Source of the DNA: Dipteris shenzhenensis
Lineage: Eukaryota > Polypodiophyta > Polypodiopsida > Gleicheniales
Strand: one strand, 5' to 3'
DNA: 64,000 nucleotides
NCBI GenBank assembly: GCA_047967505.1
Contig: CM106539.1
Of this stretch, positions 28,001 through 41,200 are shown piece by piece. Both the position numbers and the translations under genes were made by a program. Below the pieces are notes generated by a model. That model ran no database searches, was not told the DNA's origin, and saw nothing but the letters and a program-made list of their open reading frames with translations. Each line of letters begins with the position of its first letter. The first letter of the stretch is position 1.

Positions 28001-29190
28001 CAAGTGATCCTGGAATTGTCTCCATCATGAACAAGGTAGTGGTGTTTCTTGTTTTGATTTTGTTAGTAAAATAGAGGCTGATGTATGTGCAAATGATTTT
28101 ACATAATTGCTTTTAGTACATTGTCTATGTTGCAAGAAGTCTTAGTCATGACTTCCACACATCCATGTGATGCAGCATAAATGGAGCGTTGGGGTGATGA
28201 CAGAGATGGCACCTCTTGGGTACGTCGGGATCAGTCCAAAATGTCTTCTTGGATTCAATAAGGTAGTTTAAACACCATTCTCACATGGAATTTAGATTAA
28301 TGAGAGAGTACTGTAGAACTTTGGCTGATGAAAATGTGATACACAGAATCATGGAGAAGAAATTTCGTTGCGTCTGCGAACAGATGATTTGAAAGGATTT
28401 CGAAAGTATGAGAGCATCAGGAAGACACTGCTGCATGAACTGGTGAGAACTTTTGAGAAAAATTCGTAATATGTAGAGGTATATGTTACAGGTGTTCTGA
28501 TGCCTTACTGCTTATCTCTGTAGGCACACATGGTCTACTCAGAGCATGATGCAGACTTTTTGGCATTTGAAAGTCAGGTTGATCCAATAGCTTATGCCAT
28601 TACATTTCATTTCTTTTGTAATGCATATATGTGACTATATGTGTATTGTATTTCTTAGCACACATGCACATGCACAGGCGATATGCACGGACACACACAT
28701 GCACAAACACATGCAAATGCACGCGTACATGCACACAGTCTGTTGTGTGCTCTGTGCTACATTTATACATTTCTGATATATGTACGATTGCCATGATTAT
28801 TCACGTTACTGTGTTTTAGGGCATCCCTAGGAAATACATTTGGTGTATTAGTAAAATGGGTGTATGCACATGAGTGCACGCCATGCATGTACACACACCA
28901 TTCAAACATTTTGTCGTCAATGAATGAAACTGCTCTTTCAAAGGAAAAGTTTGAAACGTGTTGACTTTGGATAGGTTGATGCATTTAATGATGAGCCATT
29001 ACTGTGATGTAGGTATATGTATGTATATATTAGTTGACACATACATTAACTTTACACCCATCAATACCAGAATATGTGCTTGCACCTGCCATAGCCAAGG
29101 CTCACTGGAAAATGATCAGGACAGAGGAATCTTGATAAAAACAAGCAAAGTGCTCAACATAATTACATGAGAAAACACTTGCATGAGCGT

Positions 29191-29223
<33 letters not shown>

Positions 29224-32200
29224 CACACATCCACACCCACACCCACACCCACACCCACACCCACAAAACACACTTATTTTTATAAAGTATAATTTTAAAA
29301 ATAGTGTATTCTCTATGTGTGCCTATCTATGTACAAACGTATATGTGTTTATACTTATATTGTTGTCAACTGATTCATTCGGTGTCATGGCCCATTCCAA
29401 CTGACACATGGTTGTTTACAATGTTATAAATTTTAGAAACGAAATGCCTTATTAGAATTGTCGTGCCCACATAAAACACCCACGTGTTCTAATTACTTAT
29501 ATACCATGTTTAGAATCTAATGTGTGCCATGGTTTAGTAGCATGGCCTTTTTCTTATGTATTTTATATATTTTTGAATATATTTTGTACTCATTAAAAAA
29601 AGGTTTGTGAAATGTGTGTCTAAGCATCTCTAACATGAACTGAATTTTATATATGTGTATACATACATGCGCATGTGTTTGTGCGTGCGTGTGCACGCAC
29701 ACACACAACACACATGTATCTATGGATTTATGTATGTAGGTATCCATATATCTACATACAGACATATAGATGCATGCATATATGTGTGTGAGAGAGACAC
29801 ACGTTTTTTTTTTTTTTTCTCGGGGTAAAAATTTTGATGCCTTCTATTAGACAATAGCTTCCCCTGTAGGGAGAGCTGAAAAGTACATCAGCAAAAGATC
29901 TCACTATATGAAAAGTATACATTGTAATCTATGTAGCGAGTTTGCAGACAATCAAAGAAGGATTGCTGCAGAGACACGCACACGCACACACACATGCACA
30001 CCCACACACACGCTTTTTTTGGGGTGAAATCCATCTGTCAGTATGTTACAAAGAGGGACAAGTAGTTACAAAAGATTAAAAGAGATCATTATATGACAAG
30101 AAGGCAGGATAGTCAAGATCCCGCGCATGAAGACAATCATAAAATGATTGCCGTAAAGATGCCTGGAAGTACTGATACTTAGTCAAGGAGGGATCTCATG
30201 TCTTAAGTTCTGGCTTTTCTTGCTCTTTAAAACCCATGAGTCTCTCAGAGCACTGGGCAGTCATGCGCGCCCCCCTTTTCCATGTACGTAATTCTGGTTG
30301 TGGGTCTAATCATACTCCAATACTAGGCAGGATAATTCCTTTGACTTAGACAACACTGCATGGGTCCTTTGCCAGTTACGACCATACCAATAATCTGGGT
30401 CCAAAAATCGAATCTTTTCTGATCCTTGGCATATGAAATCACATAAGCTCATGATATATCCCCTCCCTCTGCTTTTGAGCAACACCATAATGTCTATGGA
30501 TACACTTCAGAGAAGTTTCCATGCCCTTCTTTCTTGGCAAATCCATGCCCCTTTTTCTTTTTTGTGGGAGTTGACTGGTTCCTCTCTGGCTTGCACAAGC
30601 CCCAACTCTTGCAAGTATGCTGGTGGTGGGAAAAAAAGTATTCCAAGACAACCATGGGCCTTCAATGGTGGAAATCATCAGTGCTTCGAACAGATCCATA
30701 CTCATTTCTGCCTACATCCTTTTCCTTGCGAATAGTCTTGAACAGCTGTGGAATAAAACTGGCTATTTTTTCGAGAGCTCTGTATTCCCCTCGGCTTCTT
30801 TAGCTGCAACTTCATCTTCTAATTGGAATAAAAGGGAGCTATAAAAAATCAGAGGCACTTGGCCAATGATCACTTGTATCAACACTTCGGCATATTGTGC
30901 TCCATAAACTTCTCATTATGAAGAGTGTCTCCCTGATGCAAATTCAAGAAAACAATCCACTCTTCTTGTTGCATTGCTATACAAGGGTTAAGTATTGAAA
31001 GAAACAAATGTTATGAACATGAAAGAGATAGTCAGCCTTAGTTGTTGTCAACGTCATCTCTGCTGATCTTTCCAAGTCAACTTACCCGTTTTCCATGTTA
31101 GATCTTATAAAGCAGCTTGCTTTCGGTGACAGACCTCAAAAACATCTCTTGGCTTTTTGCGACGAAACTGTCTATAACATATCTGAATCCACTTTGTCCA
31201 ATGTCAAGCTGACCTTAAGACAATCCTTGCAATAGAAAGCACGGAATAAAACCCACACTTTTATGCGTAGTGCATTCAATAATTGAGCTTTTCTTTGCTT
31301 TTTGAGAATGATATAAAGCTCGCGGATAATATTGAGAAAATGTGATGTCCACTTTAAATTATACAGACTGATTGCTTTAGAATTAGCTGGGAACCAATCT
31401 TTGCATTTATTGGGGCCACGGATCATTCCAACTGTGTTCCCCAATACCCATGAGGCATATCCGTACTCCTTTACAATGGCAAAACTGTGAACCCGTAGTC
31501 TTGACCAGACGAAACAAAGTGGCTCCTTAATAGAATTAGTCTGCCCTTCACCTCCGGAGTGCCGACAGAAACTCAGTACGAAGACTTTGTATAAATGGAT
31601 GCTCAAGTATGTGTGGGTGTGTGGATTTGTATGTGTGAGAGCATATTTTTATACTATGGTCTACACCCACTGTTGGGCGCTGATGACGTCAGTGGGGATG
31701 TCATAGTAGCTAGTCCCTGCTATGCATGATGGAGTTTATGGTTTTCAACCTTGTGAGTGACTATCATGAGATTGAAACTGCACTATGTTGTGTTTTTAGA
31801 GGATGAGTTTGGGAATGTTCCTGGATTCATCTAGGTATATGCTTCTGCCGTATTAGCGGACATGCAAATTTCACCTTGTGAAGTTTTCGTCCAAGTTGCG
31901 GCCTGCTGGTATTGTGATAATTCTTTCTATCTTAAATGGTGCGTTGCCCTATCAGCTAGATTTAGATTTAGATGCTCGTTGGGGAGAGACTAAAATGAAA
32001 ATGTTTAGACTTCACAAGCAGTTGTAGCTTGAATGAAGAGATTTTGGACTACCTTTTGATTAGCCTTCTCCTTTAGTGCTAGCCTTCATCATGGCTGAGT
32101 CTGCCCTTCACCTCCGGAGTGCCGACAGAAACTCAGTACGAAGACTTTGTATAAATGGATGCTCAAGTATGTGTGGGTGTGTGGATTTGTATGTGTGAGA

Positions 32201-35200
32201 GCATATTTTTATACTATGGTCTACACCCACTGTTGGGCGCTGATGACGTCAGTGGGGATGTCATAGTAGCTAGTCCCTGCTATGCATGATGGAGTTTATG
32301 GTTTTCAACCTTGTGAGTGACTATCATGAGATTGAAACTGCACTATGTTGTGTTTTTAGAGGATGAGTTTGGGAATGTTCCTGGATTCATCTAGGTATAT
32401 ATTAGTTAACTGAAATCCTCCAGAACTGAAAATAATATGACTCGGAATAATTAGCTGTGTGAAAATTGATTTAAAAACTTGGTGAACACTCCCTTTACTG
32501 GGTCTGGCCTTGAAGATCCCTTAAACTTTCTCAGAATTGCCAAATAAACATTTCAAGCCTTGCTTAAACTATAAATATTCGCTGTTCCTGGGACAATCAG
32601 GAAAACAACACACTACTCTTCTTGTATTTAGATACAGGGGTTAGGGTCAAAAAGAGACTATTCAAAATTAGTAAGTATACAAATACTTTGCCTTTTGATA
32701 TACTTTGCCAAAGATTTGGTGAAGCAAATTCTTATTCAATCATCATGGAGTTTACCATGAATCGAGCCTTGCTATAACTTTCTGATATGTGGGAGATTTT
32801 GACATAAAAGGGATTCTTGCCCGCCATCATAAGAAAACTTGAACATATTGTCATCCTTTTGTTCTATGGGGGGACGAACACTTGGATGAAATGGACCGTC
32901 TAGTATTTCAAACCAGAAGTCCAACTTGTCTGGTCTCCTGGTTGCAAAGTTACCAGTGTGATATCAGGCCTCAACCACCCATCGGGATTTTCTTAGAGAA
33001 AAATCATCTATATTGGCAAGCAATACCTTGGATTTCTGGAAATTGTTTAGATTTAAGGGATTCAAAACAAATGCTGATTTTTGACTGCTTCAAATCAATG
33101 CCTAAGCAAGACTATTTCTGAATCTTTACTGGTCAGTTCTGTTAGGGAACCAATCCCCTCACAACAAATGCATCAAGGCCACAATTGTCTGCCACAATCG
33201 TCTCATCAAGATCATCAGTAGACGAGCACTTGACATGAGACTTTACTACCTGGAATTCAAACTTTTGTGGGTTTTGGATTCAGCCATGATGTTCAAACGT
33301 TGAATAGATCAGGGACGAGCTTTGCTGGTCCAATTTCGTGGAGAAAACAGTGGATCAAAGATAGAAACCCAACGAAGACAGGATCGCTTTATGGACAGCT
33401 GCAAGGACTTGAACAGAAATCAGCAAACCATCTCAACAAATCACTGTTTGGAGGTGACAAAAAGAGCAAAATCCACCTCTTCAAATTGCCAAAATATGAG
33501 TCTATGAATAGCATCGAACTCGCTCGCTGTCCAGACTGTTTATTAAAGTTGGAATGGACTAATTGAGCTGAACAGGCTGCCTGAAATCGCGATCAAATCC
33601 ACAACTACTTAAATTGCATCTCCTCGTTCCAGTTGAAGGCTCTTCTCTAGTTCACAACAACTATGTACAATTCTCTTTGGCTTGGGACCACCATCACCAA
33701 GGAAAGTGATGATGCCTTGCTCTGATACCACTAAACCTTCTAGTTAACAAAACTCGACTTTAAACTCAAAATGGAACACTACAAGGCATTCGGACTTGGC
33801 AATCTCCTCTGACTTGATGCTGGAACCTCCGCAAATCATGAGTGAAACTCAACATACGGGTTGGGAATGAATCGCAACGGAGAGAGAGGAAGTGGGAGAG
33901 GGGAGAAGAGAGATAAAACACAGTGCTAGGGGCCAGAAATAAGCCCCCCCCCCCTTGTCCCCCTTGCCCGCCCCCCAAGGTCTTTATTGCAATAGAAAAC
34001 TCTTTTACAACTGGCTCACGGAGGAGCAAGAAGCTCAACAAAGGTTTTTATTGCATTAGAAAACTCTTTTACAACTGGCTCATGGAGGAGCAAGAAGCTG
34101 ATACCACTTGAAATCTCTTGAAATACAAAGAGCAGGATTGCTCATTAATTTATAAGCTTGGCTCGCAACCAAAAGCTAGGCTTTCCCACAAAGTTGGGGC
34201 CCGCTTTTAGCTAGAGTAGGCTGACTTTTCCTATAAAGCAATAGCTTTCTTCTCCAAATAGGTGATTTCCTTGCTTTTAGACTTGTGGGCCTTCTTTTAG
34301 GCTGCTTGTCTTGTGCCATGTGCTTTCTTCCCAAAATTGGGTGCTCTATATTTGCTTTTCTCTTGTGGACGTGCTTTTTAGTGCTTTTCTCCTTGGAACT
34401 TGGGATTTTTTGCGCTCTCCAAGTTCCTACATAAGACATAAACAATATTTAAGGAAATTTACGGTGCCTTGCTCCGATATAGTTAATAAAACTCAACTTC
34501 AAACTCCAATCGTAGCACTACTAGGCAATTCACACTGGATAATCGTCTCTGACTTGATGCTGTAATCACCACAAATCATCAGTGAAACTCAAAAGAGAGG
34601 CTGGGAGTGATTCACAATGGAGAGAGAGGAAGTGGGAGAGGGAGAAGAGAGAGAAAACACAGCCCTAGGGCTAGAAATAAGGGCTGCGCCCTCGCCCCCA
34701 AACTACCAAGGTCTTTATTGCAATAGAAAACTCTTTTACAATTGGCTCTTGGAGGAGCAAGAAGTTGATACAACTCGAAATCTCTTGGAATACAAAGAGC
34801 AAGTTTGCTCATTAATTTGTAAGCTAGGCATGTAGCCAAAAGTCTAGGCTTTCCCACAAAGCTGGGTCTTGCTTTTAGCCTAAATAGCCAGGTACGTGTG
34901 AGCTTGTCCTTAGAGGGTAACCACATTCGAGAGGTCAGCATGTATGGGAGAGGGGTTTTTCTTTCCCACTTGAGCTCCCTCAATATCACCCAGGCCCTCG
35001 TAGTGCAAAGCTTGATCTTCCTTGGCCCACATTTGGTGTTCTTCATGCCATGGTACCATGGCTTTACTATAGATGACATGGCTTCAACACACCATGTGCC
35101 AGGCTTTCTAGTGACTCTCAGGTTCTCAGCCTACCAAAGGAGTATTGCTCCATTTTGTCTTCTATTAGAGGGTGTTTTGGAAGAGTCTTAGATTTTTCAT

Positions 35201-38200
35201 CCACGTTGGCCTCCATACTGGTGGACGGTGGGCTCCCTCGACTTAGGGTGATAACAGAGTCTTACCTGAGGAGCTCTTTCTTGAGAGCTTGGATGGGGGT
35301 TCATTTTGGTAGAGGGTTGAGATTTTAGGACTCCCAAGGCAGTGCCTTTGCTGCAGATAAATGGGGCACCTTGTGAGAGCGTAGCCTCGTAGTATAGGTA
35401 CATGCACCGCCTCGTTCAAGACAACAGAGAAGGTTGTATAGTCAGACTTCCTTTGTTAGATACATGAGACAGAGACTCCGTGAATTGGGCTTCTGATGGG
35501 GCTTGGACTCGAGTGGATTAAAGTAAACTGGGCAAGCGTGCTGTGAAGAATCGCAGGTGTCAGACATGACAATGGCAACGCATAACTTAGGAGGAGCAGG
35601 CTGTGGGAGCCCCAACATGCCGAACACACACCCATGAGGGGGAATCTTCTTTGATTTTAGATTTCCTTCTTGACAGACGAGGCTTGGGTCTTATAGTGGT
35701 AGTGATCCGCCTAGGACCAGACTTTCTGGTAGTCTCTTCTACTCATTTGGTTAGCTGTGGCAGCACTATGGTTTGCTGGAGAGGCTTGACATATTCTACA
35801 TGGTGGATTGGGCGATGGATAAAGGGGAGCCACTCCTATTTTGACAGGTACGACGATGTTAGATTACTCCACATTTGTGATGCACCTTTGATATGGCTTG
35901 TTGCAGGCAGCTTTGTTCTTCGGTTTGCTCGCAAGGGTATTGGGAATGAGCTCCCCTTGTCTGCATGTTGCCGCATGTACGATTGGGACTTAATCCCATA
36001 TGCAAAGGTGGCTTGTGGTATACCTTGAATATATTCAAGGTTTGAGACCTCCTCACTATGCCAACGGCTGTTTTGGGATAGTGGGGAGACTGGGTAGGCC
36101 CCATAGATTGGGACCCTTGCACTTGGCATTTCCCTTCCGATAGGTGGTATGTTCTAGTGCTTTTTCCTACATTTGTTATAGGAGGAGGAGATGCAGCAGC
36201 CGATAGTAGCGATTTGGCAACATCAAGAGAGCCCCCCAAATGGACTGGCCAATTGAGTAGCATAGATGCGATCTAGAGGAGCAATGAGGAGCTTCATGCA
36301 CAGGCACTTCAGAGACATCACTCTCTCTAGGAGCGGGATAGAGCTTTTAGAAGGGATTTGACGTAGACTGTCTTAGGGAGTAGGACGCGGCCTCAGTGGT
36401 TTGCAAACTGGTATGAGAGCGCACAGACTTCACCTCCAGGCCACGTCGGTCTAAGTTCTCCTATCACTCCTCTAGGGCGTGTTGTGTCGAGCATGGAGAC
36501 AGGATGACTAGACAATTCTTCTAGACCATCGGCCCTCGTTCAATAGGGGCCGAGTTGTGCTTGAGAGATGAGACTGGCCAGTTGCACTCAGTCCCACAAG
36601 AGATCCTAGACATGACCACCGTTTTCTATTTGACAATTGTTTCAATTTGAGGAGTCCCTCAGATCATTGTAACTTGGGAGTCAGTCTAGACACACGTTTC
36701 AATAGTTGCCTCTCCGAGCATGAGTAGGTAGATGGAGGCACCGCTCACGGATGAGGAGCTCTTACCCGGCAGCAGTGCCCTGGGGAGGACGGATTGACAC
36801 TGTCCTTGTGTAGGTGTTTCTGGGAGTGCATATATTCACCCTTGCGCTTGGCTTTTCAAGAGATTTTTGACTGTGGCTCGCTTCCCTAGTCATTGATTCA
36901 AGCGCGAAAGGGGGGATCGATTAGACATTTGATAGTGGCCAATTACCCTACTGGACATTGCCTACAAGATCTTGAGTCCGCGGCTGCTGCTCCATCTTAT
37001 CGACATCATCCATGACTCTAGACAGGTTTTGTTTAGGAATGCAGTATCTTGGACGTCTTCTTTATCTTTTGGGAGGCAATGGGTGGGGCCTGGAGGGCAC
37101 CATGGAAAGGTTCTTGGACAGATAGATTAGGGGGGGCTCTGCCTTCTGTACAGTGAATTCTAGCCAGATGCTCATTGGGGGTCATATGGGACAGGCTTCT
37201 CTCTCAGGACAGCAGGGCTATCGTGTTGCTCCCCATTTGTGGGCATAACAATCAGTTCAGACCAGAGGCATCCCTCACCTATTCTGGAGCAACTCTTGGT
37301 GCACACCTACCCGTTTGCTGGAGGGTGCTGTCTAAGGAACTCGCACTACAGATGATGACTGAAGCTGCACACAACCTGAGGAGTGCAAGGACAGAAGTAG
37401 GAGCACTACTTGTGTTCCATGGTTCATCCAGGGCAGTAGATTGCTGCATGTTTGTGATCTCTGTGGGAGCATTCTCTAATGAGTGTTTGGCTCGGTTTTG
37501 TGCAATATACTCTGAGATATTTTGGACTGTTCTATTGTTGTTGATTCTCCTGAATTGGTGCTTGTGAGTCCTCTCTTGTGGACACAGAAAGTTTGAAGTG
37601 ATTAGAGCACTCCTTTCACTGCTCTCGAGATTCTTCCATTCCATACACCATTTCCATTTCTACATATGCTGTGTGGAGAAACTAGCTCAAGGTGGTTAGG
37701 TTTCTTCTAACAATAGATATACATACAATTTACATGCATAATTGGCCTCCTGATGTAAAACCTGTTTTTTTCTAAGAATGAAACACCCTAATGTGAAATG
37801 TATTATGTTACTGAAACATTATACAAAATAATTGTTTGTCATGAAAGGATCAGATTTAATATGTATTGCAAACTCAAACATTGCTTAACTCAAACATTGC
37901 TTATCTATATGAACGAAGACATGAATACATAGGTGGTTAAAGATGTAAGTCAAAATGACGTTGTAATTGGTCTCTCAAGCTGAACGTTTATAAGTTCTGT
38001 TAGAGCAATTAGCAGGCATAAGGTTTTTCCCGAATTGTTCTTATGTTTGTGGTGTATTTTTCAATTGCATGTCATGCTTGCACCAGTAGTTTCAATGCTA
38101 TGTGTTTGGAGTCTAATGCAACTTCTGTTGAAAAAATGACAGCTGAACAAAGAATCTGTTTTGTTGGATTGGACGAAGTCCAAGGGTCATATGTGGGGAG

Positions 38201-41200
38201 GCCTGAAGCATTATGAAGAGGAAGACTTGGGAGATGGAGTTGTGCAGTTAAATAGTTCAAATAATGGATACAAAGTTGGTTGGAATGTAGATGCCTTCAA
38301 ATCAAGTGCTCGAGGTGCTGCAGCCGATGCAGCAATACGCCGGCTTGGGGATGCCTCACACAGAGCAGAAGATGGAAAGCATGAGATCAAGGAAGTAGTT
38401 GCTAGGGGAAATGATAAGGAGGATATGATGCATGAGGATGACTTTGATGAGCCAGCCAAGGCAATGCATGAAAATGGATACGGAAAGAATGAAACAGATC
38501 AAAATGGTGCTCCTAGTGCAAGCAATCTCAGGACTTCAAGCAATAAGGAGACCCAGCTTACACAGACTAATGGTGTACAAAGCAATACTGTAAGCAAGCT
38601 TTTTACTTTGCCTTTATGCTCATAACAATTAAAAATGGCATGGGTGTGCTGACTTCTGACTTTGACTTTTTCTGATCTCAACCAGGAAGCCATGAAAGAT
38701 GAGCCAGATCCAGATGATTTGCTGACTGAATTACCCATTGATAACTTTCTATCTGGCCGTGTGAGCAATGTGAATCAAGGGGCTGCGTCCACCATTGAGG
38801 CAGCATCAGCTGTTATGCACGATGAAAGGGTGCCTAACTGGTCAGGCGACTCGGACTTGGGAGTGATAGAAGAACCTGGAAATCTCATCTACAAGCGTTT
38901 AATGGAAGCCATTGCTATGTTAAAAGAGGAAGCAACACCTATGGAAGCTGCAGCATCATTACAAACTTTATGTGTAATCCTGAGGTGATTTCTTAGTCTG
39001 TTGTATCTTTGTGCAAGCATATGTAGATGAAATGCTAGACTCACTAGTTCTACAATAATTGCTGACCCTCACCCTCAGTGTCTTTTTTACTTGTCGACTA
39101 CCTCTTGCCCATTTAATGAAAATTTGCTTTTGTTCGTCAGAAATATACTGGAGCATCCTCAAGAAGTAAAGTTCAAACGACTTCGAAAGGTATGATTTGG
39201 TAGTCAAAGCAAAGCTTGTCCATTTTAAGTGAATCATCCAATGCAGGTGTTAGAGTGATAAAGTGCTTAGGATGGATGGAACCTCCTAGTGTGGATTTAC
39301 TCTCTTGGCTTCATAATCTTGATTTGACAAATGAGTTCTACATCCTGATGGATATTGTCTGCTAAGTGTGGTATTTTTGAGGGGCATTTGCATTTTATAA
39401 ATTCTTATGCTGCAGTAGATGAATCAATCAGACATAAGTCTGACCATTATATTACTCAATCCTGTTGGCAGGCGAACCCCTTATTTCAGAGCCGCGTTGC
39501 GAAGTTCAGAGGTATGCTTGGGAAGATTTCAAAGATTTTGGCAATGCTTATGGTGCCTGCTGCTGTGCAGCAAGTTCAACTACATGGTTGAGTCTTTGTA
39601 CTTGAGTCTAGACAGTTGCTTAATACATTACAAATATGGTGTGTGCTGCTGTGCAACAAGCTTAACTAATGGATTGAGTCTGTGTAGTCGAGACTAGATG
39701 GTCAGTGAATATACAGTCTACAATAAAGTGCAGGGAGAGAAATGTACTTTTCTTACGTAAGTTTATTGCTTGTAGCCTTAAGGTTTGCCCCTGGATCAAC
39801 ACTCTCCCCGCCCCCTCCCCTCCCCCCCCTTTCCAAATCCCTGAGGAAAGAACCGTGTATTAAAGATGTCGACAACAGTACAATGTCAGCTATGCATGAG
39901 GCACTGAGGAAAATTCAAGCTTGCTGCAAATGCAGCCTGCATATCGGTGTCTGGCTCATTGCCTATGGTAACCTGGGAGTAGGTGCCGACAACTAGCATG
40001 GTGGGCTATACAACCAACAGATTCCTTGATTGGTGAAAATATAAAATACCCTTGCAAGCCAAGCCTTGTAGAAATGCTCACAATGCTCAGTAGTCTTCCC
40101 GGAACCCTGTTTACCTTGCTCCCATATCGCTTGCAAGTTATGTATGACGTCCACCCAGATGTTGATGAGAAAGAAAGAGAGTTTATTAAAGTCTTCGAAA
40201 GACCAAAGAGTCTATGAGACTGAAAGAACCAGATACAATGAACTGAATGGGTGGAGCCACTAAGCGAGTCTCCAATTGGCATGCTACACATGTTCTAGGC
40301 TGTGATTGTTATGTACCAAGACACTAATCCTCAGATTACTGGACTTAATCTAGCACGGTTAGGGGGCCTTAGGATTAAGGCAAGCAGGCTAATGTGGGGC
40401 TAGAGACTTAACACTAGCAAAGGGCAGTTGGCTAATTTTAGCGAGGATGCTTTCCATAAAACAGTACACTCTTCTGTATAAGAGTGGGCAAGGCTTTTGT
40501 GAGTTCCATCAGTGTGAACACACCACTGGATGGTCTCGTCTGGATCTTGAGCCTAGACTCCTGCCTTCTACATGGCGGATCACGAGATATTTTGGCGAAA
40601 GTTCCTTGAGACAGGGTGTTGAATAGGACTGGTCACCTCCCCACTTGTGAGCCCCCATATGAAGAGTGCATCGGGGGGGTGGAACATAGAGTAGTAATAG
40701 GCATGGGGCTGCCACATGGGCAGCATATAAGCTGTCATGTGGACAGCAGAGAGAAAGGACAAGTACGTGGCAGCAGAGATCCACAATGGACGGCAGATCT
40801 GGCAAAGGAGCATCCAGAAGCTGTCCATACATGAAAGGACAGAAATGCACAGGTCAGCAAATGTTTTCGGACCTTAGGGGCATGGAGATGAGGCAGGATT
40901 ATTGGCATGCCTGCCTGCCCAGTGGCAGCCAGCCACGTGGCCAGGCAGGGCCAGAAAAAGGCCTGCAAATGAGGTCCCAGAGGGGATTTATAGGCAGCTG
41001 CACGGAGTCGGTTGGTTGGCCTATCTGGGCCAACCAGAAGCAGGCTGCTGGGTTGGTATAGTTGGCTGGGCCTTGAGCCCTATAAAAGGAGGGGCATTTG
41101 ACCCCATAACACATCCCTTGGAGCAGCAATCCAAGAGCAGACAGGAGCAGCAGGAGGACTATCCTTGGGCCTATACACAGGAGGTGAAGGTGAACTACAG

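Noticed and set aside
30433-30844. Overlapping plus-strand frames of 75-100 codons
   Set aside because: They overlap one another and minus-strand LINE-like text, with no domain.
35603-36028. 141-codon frame considered as a host gene or plant mobile domain
   Set aside because: No recognised motif, stops follow at once, and it lies in an intron next to LINE debris.
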